Shown here: positions 1 through 7,995 of the stretch, in pieces
Numbering within the stretch: the first letter of the stretch is position 1
Layout: every line of letters begins with the position of its first letter
Assembly (NCBI RefSeq): GCF_900095025.1
Contig: NZ_FMBK01000005.1
Location: 124,001-188,000, forward strand
DNA: 64,000 nucleotides
DNA from: Acinetobacter albensis
GTDB lineage: Bacteria; Pseudomonadota; Gammaproteobacteria; Pseudomonadales; Moraxellaceae
Reading direction: 5' to 3'
The notes under the pieces: generated by a model
Told to the model about the DNA's origin: nothing
The model's input: the letters and a program-made list of their open reading frames with translations, nothing else
The model's database searches: none
Position numbers and translations under genes: made by a program

Positions 1-173
1 CCACAACTCCAAATGTCATGGCCAGTTTACAAGCCCATCATGCTTTGTTGTATTTAGGTTTGGGTAAAACACCACTGAAGCAAAAACTGATGCTTTGGGA
101 TGGTTTAACGATGAAGCAACGTATACTTGCTTTCGAAAATGATACAGATTGTCTAACCTGTCAGGCAAGATAA
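1..173 (+). CDS. ThiF/MoeB/HesA-family adenylyltransferase, C-terminal end (partial)
   Basis: The reading frame is open from the window edge and ends at TAA 171-173, so only the last 56 residues are present. They contain PNVMASLQAHHALLYLG, then LWDG and a terminal C-x-x-C (DCLTCQ). This matches the C-terminal part of E1-like ThiF/MoeB/HesA enzymes, where a 'GSLQA..AL' helix precedes the adenylation-domain tail and paired cysteines bind zinc. These enzymes adenylate the C-terminal glycine of a sulfur-carrier protein for thiamin or molybdopterin synthesis. Which branch this one serves cannot be told from the fragment. Confidence 0.6.
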   Translation, partial: TTPNVMASLQAHHALLYLGLGKTPLKQKLMLWDGLTMKQRILAFENDTDCLTCQAR

Positions 174-231
174 GCCTGCAAAATACTATTTTTTTGCTAC
201 ACTCACTACAATTTAATTCTACGCTGACATT

Positions 232-1530
232 ATGAAAAACAATATTTGGTTGGATGGATTGCGTTCAGTCGCCCGTGTGGGTGAAACAGCAGTCATTGCA
301 GCAAAAGCTGGTATTAAGTACGCCACAGAAAAACCCAGCAATGCAAAATTGATGCGTGAAACGTTTGAATCTTTGGGTTCAACCTACATTAAACTTGGGC
401 AATTTATTGCCAGCACACCTTCATTGTTTCCAAGAGAATATGTAGAAGAGTTTCAAGGTTGTTTAGATCAAACCCCATCTTTGCCATTTAGCTATGTGCA
501 GGGGGTTTTAGCATCTGAATTTGCAGGCAGAAATTTAGATGAAATCTTTACCTCTATTGATGAAAAACCTTTAGCTTCAGCCTCTATTGCACAAGTTCAC
601 GCAGCTAGACTGGTAACTGGTGAAGATGTTGTTATTAAAGTACAAAAACCTGGTGTAGAAACCATTTTGTATACCGACTTAAATGTATTACATTGGGCGG
701 CCAAAATTTTAGAAAAAGCAGTTCCGAAAGTTAAATTTGCTTCACTTGCGGATATTGTAGATGAAATCAAAACGCGTATGGTTCGTGAAGTTGACTTCAT
801 TGAAGAAGCACAAAATCTCGATGATTTTGTCGATTATTTGAATGTGACACAAAATACCAAAGCAACAGCACCCAGAGTTTACCATCAGTATTCGACCCGC
901 CGCATTTTAACGATGCAACGATTGTATGGCGTACCATTGACCGACTTTGATGTGGTTAAAAAAGTATCCAAAGATCCGTCTCAAGTATTAATTACTGCTA
1001 TGAATACTTGGTTTGGTAGTCTAATGATGTGTAAGAGTTTCCATGCTGATTTACATGCTGGAAATCTAATGCTGCTTGAGGATGGTCGTGTCGGCTTTAT
1101 TGACTTCGGTATTGTTGGACAGCTTAATCCTGAAGTTTGGACGGCATGTATTGCATTTATGGATGCACTGCAACGTACTGATTATCAGGCCATGGCAAAA
1201 AATATGTTAAATATGGGTATGACAGACCATAAAGTTGATACTCAAGTGCTTGCGGCCGATTTAGAACGCTTATTTGGTGGCGTGTTGCTGAGCGATCCGC
1301 AAGAATTACTGAGCTCAAATCCTGCAGATTTAAACGATATCATGATGGATATGGTGGCTGTAGGGGAGCGTCATGGTATTCGTTTCCCGCGTGACTTTGC
1401 TTTGCTGTTTAAACAAATGTTGTATTTTGATCGGTTTATGCGCATCCTCGCACCTTATACCGATATTTATGCAGACCAGCGTCTACAAATGGTGCAGACT
1501 CTGGATCCAAATGTGTTGTTAAAAAATTAA
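232..1530 (+). CDS. ABC1/UbiB-family atypical kinase
   Basis: A 432-residue member of the ABC1/ADCK/UbiB family, atypical kinase/ATPases that support ubiquinone biosynthesis. Family motifs are in order: the KxGQ motif at about 54-57 (YIKLGQ), the alanine-rich loop with SIAQVH at 118-123, the VIKVQKPG lysine strand near 136, the HADLHAGN catalytic loop at 271-278 and DFG at 291-293. It is shorter than enterobacterial UbiB (about 546 residues) and has no obvious C-terminal transmembrane pair. It may therefore be a UbiB-like paralogue rather than the main ubiquinone UbiB. The ubiquinone gene coq7 lies 1.6 kb away, but a shared role is only inferred. Confidence 0.85.
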   Translation: MKNNIWLDGLRSVARVGETAVIAAKAGIKYATEKPSNAKLMRETFESLGSTYIKLGQFIASTPSLFPREYVEEFQGCLDQTPSLPFSYVQGVLASEFAGRNLDEIFTSIDEKPLASASIAQVHAARLVTGEDVVIKVQKPGVETILYTDLNVLHWAAKILEKAVPKVKFASLADIVDEIKTRMVREVDFIEEAQNLDDFVDYLNVTQNTKATAPRVYHQYSTRRILTMQRLYGVPLTDFDVVKKVSKDPSQVLITAMNTWFGSLMMCKSFHADLHAGNLMLLEDGRVGFIDFGIVGQLNPEVWTACIAFMDALQRTDYQAMAKNMLNMGMTDHKVDTQVLAADLERLFGGVLLSDPQELLSSNPADLNDIMMDMVAVGERHGIRFPRDFALLFKQMLYFDRFMRILAPYTDIYADQRLQMVQTLDPNVLLKN

Positions 1531-1659
1531 TTTAAATCTTTTTTGAATTTTAAAACAAAGCAGTAAAATTGATGGCTGAATTGATTTTATTGCTCAAGGC
1601 TTTAAAGCAAGAATTTAGAAAAGATGAGTGAAAATTTGAATTTATTTTAGGGCTAGATC

Positions 1660-2040
1660 ATGGATGCAATCATCATTGAAGGTTTAAAGATAGATACTGT
1701 GGTTGGATGTTTTAATTGGGAACGTCAAATCATTCAACCTTTAATGCTTGATCTGATTATTCAGACCAGCTTAGAACAAGCTTCTAATTCGGATAAGTTA
1801 GAACACACATTAAATTATGCGGAAATTTGTGAGATTTCTACCAAAGTGATTCAAAAAAAACAACCCGAATTGATTGAACATGCAGCAAAACTTGTTCTCA
1901 ATACGCTTTTTACTACCTTTCCTAGGATTGAATCGATTATGATTACAGTCCGTAAGCCTGCCATTATCGCGCAAGCAAATTCTGTAGGAATTCGTCTTGA
2001 ACGCCACCGAAACGATATTCGCCTTAGCTCTGGCGAGTAA
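1660..2040 (+). CDS. folB: dihydroneopterin aldolase
   Basis: A 126-residue FolB, which converts 7,8-dihydroneopterin to 6-hydroxymethyl-dihydropterin and glycolaldehyde in folate synthesis. It has the short tunnelling fold, with an N-terminal IIIEGLKIDTVVGCFNWER strand where GVxxxER is usual, the LNYAEI substrate segment near 51-56, the ELIEHAA helix and the VRKPAIIAQANSVGIRLER tail. The length is normal. The next gene, the folK homologue, starts inside its 3' end, so both are probably translated from one mRNA. Confidence 0.9.
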   Translation: MDAIIIEGLKIDTVVGCFNWERQIIQPLMLDLIIQTSLEQASNSDKLEHTLNYAEICEISTKVIQKKQPELIEHAAKLVLNTLFTTFPRIESIMITVRKPAIIAQANSVGIRLERHRNDIRLSSGE

Positions 2041-2428
2041 TGATCATCCCGAACAACATTTTCAACAGGTTTATCGCCAAATTGCTGAAATGGGACAGGT
2101 TCAATTCTCTCAAATTTATTTAATTCCATGCCGAGATGGTGTAGGCGCTGAGTATTGGAACTCTGCGTGCTTACTCAGAAGTAGCCTGAGTGTAGATGCT
2201 GTTGTGCTGATCTTAGAAGACATGGAAGAAAAATCTGGTCGTGTGCGTCCATCGCATCAAATTTCTTTAGATATTGACTTGATTGCTTGGGGAGATGATT
2301 TGACGGATATGCAATTTAATCCTAAAAAATTGCCTCTCGCTACAGATGTCAAAATTCCGATGTCAGATATTTGGCAACATGCAATGTTTCCTCAACAGCA
2401 ACATCATTTTCAAACTGTGCGCTGTTGA
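1997..2428 (+). CDS. folK: divergent 2-amino-4-hydroxy-6-hydroxymethyldihydropteridine diphosphokinase (HPPK)
   Basis: A 143-residue HPPK homologue; HPPK transfers pyrophosphate from ATP to 6-hydroxymethyl-dihydropterin, the step after FolB. The fold signature is visible: an N-terminal ALALASND stretch in place of ALGSN, then EYWNSACLLRSSL and GRVRPSHQISLDIDLIAWGD. The metal-binding LDID aspartates are kept. The usual RWGPR sequence before them is replaced by PSHQIS, so catalytic efficiency is uncertain. The start is TTG 1997, with TAGGA about 8 bases upstream, overlapping folB by 44 bp. Synteny with folB supports the call. Confidence 0.72.
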   Translation: MNATETIFALALASNDHPEQHFQQVYRQIAEMGQVQFSQIYLIPCRDGVGAEYWNSACLLRSSLSVDAVVLILEDMEEKSGRVRPSHQISLDIDLIAWGDDLTDMQFNPKKLPLATDVKIPMSDIWQHAMFPQQQHHFQTVRC

Positions 2429-2514
2429 GCGCCTATTAACATATAACAAATTGAGCCGTATTTATTCTGTTTTAGAATAGTTCAATATCTTGTTTAGCAG
2501 AGTGATAAAAATAT

Positions 2515-3024
2515 ATGAAAACTCAATTTTTACTGATTCCGATATTGAGTGTTTTTATCGGGGCTTGTAGCTCTAATTTACCCGTGAAATCATCTACAGC
2601 AATGCAAGAGATAGAGGTTTCACCTAAAAATAATCCAGCTTTGATAAGAGCAATCAATACCTACACGAATGCTCAGACAGATTTTGATGTGGCTTTATTT
2701 GATTTGAATCAAGATGGTTTAAAAGATGCAGTGGTACTTTTGAAGGGTTCAAATTGGTGTGGTTCTGGTGGTTGTACCATGATCGTGCTTAAGGCTATAT
2801 CCAATGATCAATTTCAACCTCACAGTAAATTAACGGTCACTGATCGTCCAATTTATGCGCTATCCAGTCAAACACAAGGTTGGCATGATTTATCTGTATA
2901 TACCCGAGGAACAGGACAAGTATTATTAAAGTTTAATGGGATAAGTTATCCAAGCAATCCATCTTTAGCACCTGCTTATGTAGATCTACTCAATCAAAAT
3001 GGAAATAAAGCGTTGCTGCCTTAA
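2515..3024 (+). CDS. putative lipoprotein
   Basis: A 169-residue protein that begins with a lipoprotein signal peptide, MKTQFLLIPILSVFIGAC, with lipobox I-G-A-C and the lipidated Cys at residue 18. The mature part contains the repeat-like phrase DVALFDLNQDGLKDAVVLLKG, reminiscent of FG-GAP/VCBS calcium-loop segments, and a C-x-x-x-x-C pair (WCGSGGC). No enzymatic family is recognised. An intrinsic terminator follows, so it is probably monocistronic. Confidence 0.75.
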   Translation: MKTQFLLIPILSVFIGACSSNLPVKSSTAMQEIEVSPKNNPALIRAINTYTNAQTDFDVALFDLNQDGLKDAVVLLKGSNWCGSGGCTMIVLKAISNDQFQPHSKLTVTDRPIYALSSQTQGWHDLSVYTRGTGQVLLKFNGISYPSNPSLAPAYVDLLNQNGNKALLP

Positions 3025-3054
3025 GTGATTGATGAAGTGAAATACTGAAAAATA

Positions 3055-3080
3055 AAAAGCAGTGTATCAACACTGCTTTT
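3055..3080. terminator. bidirectional intrinsic terminator
   Basis: A perfect 10-bp stem AAAAGCAGTG / CACTGCTTTT with a 6-nt loop (TATCAA). It has A-runs on one side and T-runs on the other, so it can terminate both the lipoprotein gene on the plus strand and coq7 on the minus strand. Confidence 0.85.
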
Positions 3081-3101
3081 TATCATTTCAAGAGATGGAT
3101 G

Positions 3102-3737
3102 TTAAATGTAATAACTGGTCTTAGTCATTAACTTTGAAATCGTAGTCATGGTCATTCGTACAGGGGCTGGTAAATCGACACCACCTGCATTCAGTGCAGT
3201 GTCTCTATGCGCCAATTCATCTTGATGCATTTGCACTAAAATTTTACGCGAACGTTCATCTTGTTCGGGTAATTGACGAATATGATCTTGTAAATGCATG
3301 CTGACTTGACGCTCAGTTTCAGCCACAAAACCTAAACTATATTTATCGCCAGCAATGCCAGCAATTGCACCCATTCCAAAAGAAAGTCCGTACCACACTG
3401 GATTGAGTAAACTGGTATGACTGTCTAACTCTTTTAAACGCTCTTCACACCACGCCAAATGATCTTGTTCTTCAACAGCAGCTTGCTCCATTTCATGGCG
3501 TACATTCGGTAATTTTGCAGTAAGTGCTTGACCCTGATAAAGCGCTTGTGCACAGACTTCTCCGCTGTGATTCACACGCATTAATCCTGCAACATGACGT
3601 GCTTCACTCACGCCCAATTGGGTTTCAACATCATGACTTGGATTGTCGCGTTGTGCAGAGGTTGTTCCTGGAACCAAGCTACGTAAGGCTTGGTCGAACG
3701 AATGAATAAACTTGTCGATACCTGTATATTGACGCAT
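3102..3737 (-). CDS. coq7: 3-demethoxyubiquinol 3-hydroxylase (Coq7 di-iron monooxygenase)
   Basis: A 211-residue ubiquinone-biosynthesis hydroxylase. The ferritin-like di-iron ligand motifs are in order: E in RVNHSGEVCAQ, E-x-x-H in VEEQDHLAW, E in FVAETERQ, and E-x-x-H in MHQDELAHRD. The length matches bacterial Coq7, the protein used instead of UbiF in Acinetobacter and relatives. It is 4 bp downstream of the MFS transporter on the same strand, so the two may be cotranscribed. The 3' end faces the bidirectional terminator. Confidence 0.93.
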   Translation of the reverse strand: MRQYTGIDKFIHSFDQALRSLVPGTTSAQRDNPSHDVETQLGVSEARHVAGLMRVNHSGEVCAQALYQGQALTAKLPNVRHEMEQAAVEEQDHLAWCEERLKELDSHTSLLNPVWYGLSFGMGAIAGIAGDKYSLGFVAETERQVSMHLQDHIRQLPEQDERSRKILVQMHQDELAHRDTALNAGGVDLPAPVRMTMTTISKLMTKTSYYI

Positions 3738-3741
3738 AACA

Positions 3742-5064
3742 TTAATCCTCTAAAACATCTTGTTGATGTGCAGCAAGCAGGGGTTTGAGTCTAAATAAAA
3801 GCCATGTGGTGAAAATAGCGCTCAAAATAGCAGTAATACTAAAAAGAATCTTAATATCAATTTTGAAGATACTTAAAATAATAATTGAAAATATTGCTGA
3901 AGACACCATGAATACTGCATTTAAAATATTATTTGCAGCGACCACTCGCGCTCTATGTGAGCGTGGGGAAAAAGCTTGCATCATTGCATATAAAGGAACG
4001 ATATAAAAACCACCACTAATTCCCAATAAGGTCACGGCAAACATAACGTGATAGTAACTTAAGCCTAGGGTAAATATCTCTTTCAAACCTAACATTTCAC
4101 CCGTGCGCTCGGGTACAAAAGCCAAACTGGCAGCCAGATAAAATGCAAAAAAAGTTAATCCTATCGCGCCAATAGGGACCATTTTTAAATTAACCTCTGA
4201 TCCACCAATTTTACGACACAATAATGAACCGACACCAATGCCAACCGAGAAAAAAGTCAATAAAAGGCTGACTACATTTTCAGAAGCATGTAGGTTCTGT
4301 TGTGTTAACTGCGGAATTTGCGTGAGATAAGTCGCGCCATAAAACCAATACCAAGAGTTACCAAGCAATATTAAAAAAACAATCGGTAAACTTTTGGCAT
4401 ATTTTAAGGTTTGTAAACTGGTTCTGAAAAAATTCCAATCTATTTTCAAATCAGGGGATGTGACATTTTGTTTTAAAACAAAACGACTAGAGATATAGCC
4501 TAAAATAGCAATGGTCACAACCGTCAGACTAATCCAGATTAAATTACCTTGTGATGCTGAAATGACCGCACCACCTAAAATCATACCAATTAAAATGGCA
4601 ATTGATGTACCAGACTGAAATAAAGCATTGCCTGACATCAGCTCATTTGGTTTTAAAATTTCAGGCAAAATGGCATATTTGATCGGACCAAAAAAGGTAG
4701 AATGCGTCCCCATTAAAAATAAGGCCAAAAGCAACAGCCATAAATGGCCCAATAAAAAGCCGGCTGAACCGATTAGCATAATCACAATTTCTAAGGTTTT
4801 AATGCCTCGTACTAATTGTGAGCGTTCATACTTATCGGCAATTTGACCAGCTGTCGCAGAAAAAATAAAATAAGGTAAAATAAACAACAACGCTGCAAGA
4901 TTATTCAGTGTGCTGATATCAGCACTTTGTTGATTAATCCACCCATACGTAATGACCAACAACAATGATTGTTTATAGACATTGTCATTAAGTGCCCCAA
5001 AAAACTGGGTGATAAACATCGGTAAAAATCGACGTGTCGCTAAAAGATTTTCATTTTTTTCCAT
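3742..5064 (-). CDS. MFS transporter, LplT-like
   Basis: A 440-residue polytopic membrane protein with about 12 hydrophobic helices. The N-terminus ITQFFGALNDNVYKQSL is the signature of the LplT/lysophospholipid-transporter branch of the major facilitator superfamily. The loop AGQIADKYERSQLVRGIK carries the D-R-K-like cytoplasmic motif of MFS proteins. LplT flips lysophospholipids across the inner membrane for reacylation, but substrate identity here is inferred from similarity only. Residues are diagnostic for the family, not for the cargo. Confidence 0.8.
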   Translation of the reverse strand: MEKNENLLATRRFLPMFITQFFGALNDNVYKQSLLLVITYGWINQQSADISTLNNLAALLFILPYFIFSATAGQIADKYERSQLVRGIKTLEIVIMLIGSAGFLLGHLWLLLLALFLMGTHSTFFGPIKYAILPEILKPNELMSGNALFQSGTSIAILIGMILGGAVISASQGNLIWISLTVVTIAILGYISSRFVLKQNVTSPDLKIDWNFFRTSLQTLKYAKSLPIVFLILLGNSWYWFYGATYLTQIPQLTQQNLHASENVVSLLLTFFSVGIGVGSLLCRKIGGSEVNLKMVPIGAIGLTFFAFYLAASLAFVPERTGEMLGLKEIFTLGLSYYHVMFAVTLLGISGGFYIVPLYAMMQAFSPRSHRARVVAANNILNAVFMVSSAIFSIIILSIFKIDIKILFSITAILSAIFTTWLLFRLKPLLAAHQQDVLED

Positions 5065-5243
5065 GGTTTCTGGACTTCATTGAGTTTTATTAAGAAATGT
5101 GATCATTTGGTAAAACACGATAAAAAATCATGTATGATGTTTTCACCCTATACTTTAGTGAAAATTCCGATAGAATTGAGTTTGTTAGCGGGCTTTCATT
5201 GGGCAATTTCCATTACAAATATTATACGAGTTTAGAGTTCTTT

Positions 5244-7973
5244 ATGCCTTCAAAACTTAGTTTTAAAAAGTCGACTCTTACCCAAAGTGTGAGTTCCATC
5301 ATACAGTGGAATGATGAATATAAACGTTTTTGTTTGAGTCTGTTTGTAATATTGCTTGCCCAACAAAGTTTTGCAGAAGAAGTGTCATCAGATAAGAATG
5401 TATCTCAGGCAGGCTTTGAAGAACAACTTAAGGATGAAGCTGCAAAACAAGGCATGGACAGTCCTGAAAATATTGAGAAAATAGAAAGTTTTCAACAAGA
5501 GCAGACAGGCCCTGATAGTCTATCGATGCTGCAACAACAAGAACAAGCTGTTCAGTCAATAGATGAATTTAAACCAATTGAATTTGAAAACTTAGAAGAA
5601 CTACCAGTTCAACCCGTTAGCCAATCAATGGCTGATGAAATTTTTCGAGTTGCTGAAGATGCCAAAAATCAAGCACAACAATATCGTGCTGGGCAATCTA
5701 CCGAGGTAATCATCTCAGATGTAACACAACAAGAATTGGTCGAAATTAATCAATCGCCAGTCAATGTTGATCAATTGATGAATACTATTGAAGCGGATAG
5801 CCGAATAGTCGTGGAAGCAAATGAATCAGGTAGAACTTTGCCTGAATTAAGCGTTGCAAACGAATTAGAAGAAGAAACAGGATTTTTTAAACGTTGGTTA
5901 AATAAAATAACACCTTCGCGTCCGATGAATGCTGCAAAAGTTCCTCGTATTAGTGCCGATGTGGTGATTGCATCACAGCAAAATGACAGTAATATTGCAA
6001 AAAAAGACTACAATCAAGCATTAGAAAACTTACAAGCCAATATTAAAGGTAAATTATCCAGTTTCACACAAGAATCGTTTAGCGATTTTCCATCAGCCTT
6101 GCCCCAATTACGAACTTTGTCGAATCAAGCAGCACAAGCAGTGGGTTTTTATCAGGCTGAATTTAAGTTTGAAAAATTAAGTGACAGTCGTGTTCGAGTC
6201 AACGTTACTCCGAATTCTCCAGTTCAGATTAAAGCGCAAACTGTTGAGTTTAGTGGCGCTGGTGAAAATCAGCCACAGTTCCAAGTGATTGGTGTTTTGC
6301 CTGATCAAGATGTCGACGATATTTTTAATCACGGTTTGTATGAAGAAACTAAAAATCGCATTAATGAAGCCTCGACCAATAATGGTTTTTTTGATGGATA
6401 TTGGCGTTTACATGATGTGAAAGTCGCACAACCACAAAATACCGCAGAAGTAAATTTACGCTACGAAACGGGCGAGCGTTATAAATTAGGACCTGTCGAA
6501 TTTCGGATGAGTGATCCTTCAAAACCTTTTCCGATTGATATGGATGTTTTGCAAAGTATGGTGTCATGGCAAGATGGCGCAGACTATACTTTTTGGCGTG
6601 TAAATGGTTTAGCCAATAATTTGACTAACTCACGTTATTTTAATTACACCTTAGTGGATGCTGTACGACCTGACCCAATTGAAAAACCCTTAGAGCTTCC
6701 ACCTGATATTCAGGCTTTGGTCGATCAACAGAAAGTGAATGAAAATGAAGTTTTACCTGATGCTAAGCGACAGGTTGTTTCAGCAAAAGAAGTCACACAG
6801 TCTGTGGTAGATGAAGGGCAATTTGCGGGTACTGCAAATAATGAAGCTGATCAAAACATGCGTCATTTGAGTGTTAAGCAAGATACCCAAGAAAGTGAAG
6901 AAGAACGTTTAAAAACCCAAGCACGAGAAGAAAAGAAAATTCCAGTGGTGGTGACTTTAAACGCAGACCGTCTGAACAGTGCTGAAATGGGATTAGGCTA
7001 TGGTACAGATACAGGTGTCCGTTTACGTGGTCAGTATCGTCGGGCGATTGTAAACCGCCGTGGTCATTCTTTTGATGCCAATCTAGAGCTTTCTGAAATT
7101 CGTCAGGCCATTGATGGTCGTTATAATATTCCTTATAAGCATCCACTCAATGACTATATTAGTCTGGTCGGTGGCTATGAACGCGAAGAACGTGAAGACG
7201 TTGCTCAAGGTAACGGATTAATGATTGAATCTGCTGTGGCAGGTGTCGATCGAATTATTAAAAACCCGCGTGGAAGTTGGCAACATACGTTTGGCTTGCG
7301 TTATCGTTTGGATCAGCTTACCCAAGATGGCTTAACAGATTTTGATGAGATTCCAGATGCTTTCTTAGCCAATTCGAACGAAGAGCAGCAATCTTTACTG
7401 TTTGGTTATGAAGTTTCCCGTACCACCAGTGATAAGCGTGTTAACCCGACCAAGGGCTTTAAGCAAACCTATAAAGCAGAAATTGGTAGTGAGACTTTAT
7501 TGTCTGATGCAGATATGGCTATTATCAATGCAGGTTGGCGTTTTATTTATTCATTAGGTGAAACTGATGATCATCAGTTTGTGGGGCGTGGTGATTTAGG
7601 CTATATCTTCACCGAAGATTTTAACAAAGTACCTTATAATTTGCGTTATTTTACCGGTGGTGATCAAACACTACGTGGTTTTGATTACAAAAGTTTATCG
7701 CCAGAACAAAACGGATTCAAAATTGGTGGGCAGGCTTTAGCTGTAGGATCTTTAGAATATAATTACCAGTTTAAAGAAGGTTGGCGTGCAGCTGTATTTA
7801 GTGATGTGGGAAATGCATATGATCAGGATTTCAATACTCCGACTGCTTATAGTTTCGGTTTAGGCGTGCGTTGGGCATCACCGATTGGACCTATTCGGAT
7901 TGATGTCGCGTCGGGTATTTCAGATGATAACCACCCGATACGTATACATTTCTTTATTGGCCCCCAACTATAA
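5244..7973 (+). CDS. tamA: TamA-like Omp85 outer-membrane assembly protein
   Basis: An Omp85-family protein partnering TamB in the translocation and assembly module that inserts some outer-membrane proteins and helps lipid transport. I prefer ATG 5244 (909 residues) to the in-frame ATG 5130 because it leaves one signal peptide (FCLSLFVILLAQQSFAEE) closer to the N-terminus; the 5130 start would give 947. An acidic, glutamine-rich region of about 190 residues precedes the POTRA-like part. The C-terminal barrel carries the lid-lock motif LRGFDYKSL and ends FFIGPQL. tamB starts 22 bp downstream, so they form an operon. Confidence 0.87.
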   Translation: MPSKLSFKKSTLTQSVSSIIQWNDEYKRFCLSLFVILLAQQSFAEEVSSDKNVSQAGFEEQLKDEAAKQGMDSPENIEKIESFQQEQTGPDSLSMLQQQEQAVQSIDEFKPIEFENLEELPVQPVSQSMADEIFRVAEDAKNQAQQYRAGQSTEVIISDVTQQELVEINQSPVNVDQLMNTIEADSRIVVEANESGRTLPELSVANELEEETGFFKRWLNKITPSRPMNAAKVPRISADVVIASQQNDSNIAKKDYNQALENLQANIKGKLSSFTQESFSDFPSALPQLRTLSNQAAQAVGFYQAEFKFEKLSDSRVRVNVTPNSPVQIKAQTVEFSGAGENQPQFQVIGVLPDQDVDDIFNHGLYEETKNRINEASTNNGFFDGYWRLHDVKVAQPQNTAEVNLRYETGERYKLGPVEFRMSDPSKPFPIDMDVLQSMVSWQDGADYTFWRVNGLANNLTNSRYFNYTLVDAVRPDPIEKPLELPPDIQALVDQQKVNENEVLPDAKRQVVSAKEVTQSVVDEGQFAGTANNEADQNMRHLSVKQDTQESEEERLKTQAREEKKIPVVVTLNADRLNSAEMGLGYGTDTGVRLRGQYRRAIVNRRGHSFDANLELSEIRQAIDGRYNIPYKHPLNDYISLVGGYEREEREDVAQGNGLMIESAVAGVDRIIKNPRGSWQHTFGLRYRLDQLTQDGLTDFDEIPDAFLANSNEEQQSLLFGYEVSRTTSDKRVNPTKGFKQTYKAEIGSETLLSDADMAIINAGWRFIYSLGETDDHQFVGRGDLGYIFTEDFNKVPYNLRYFTGGDQTLRGFDYKSLSPEQNGFKIGGQALAVGSLEYNYQFKEGWRAAVFSDVGNAYDQDFNTPTAYSFGLGVRWASPIGPIRIDVASGISDDNHPIRIHFFIGPQL

Positions 7974-7995
7974 CATTTAATTTTCAGAGAGTATT

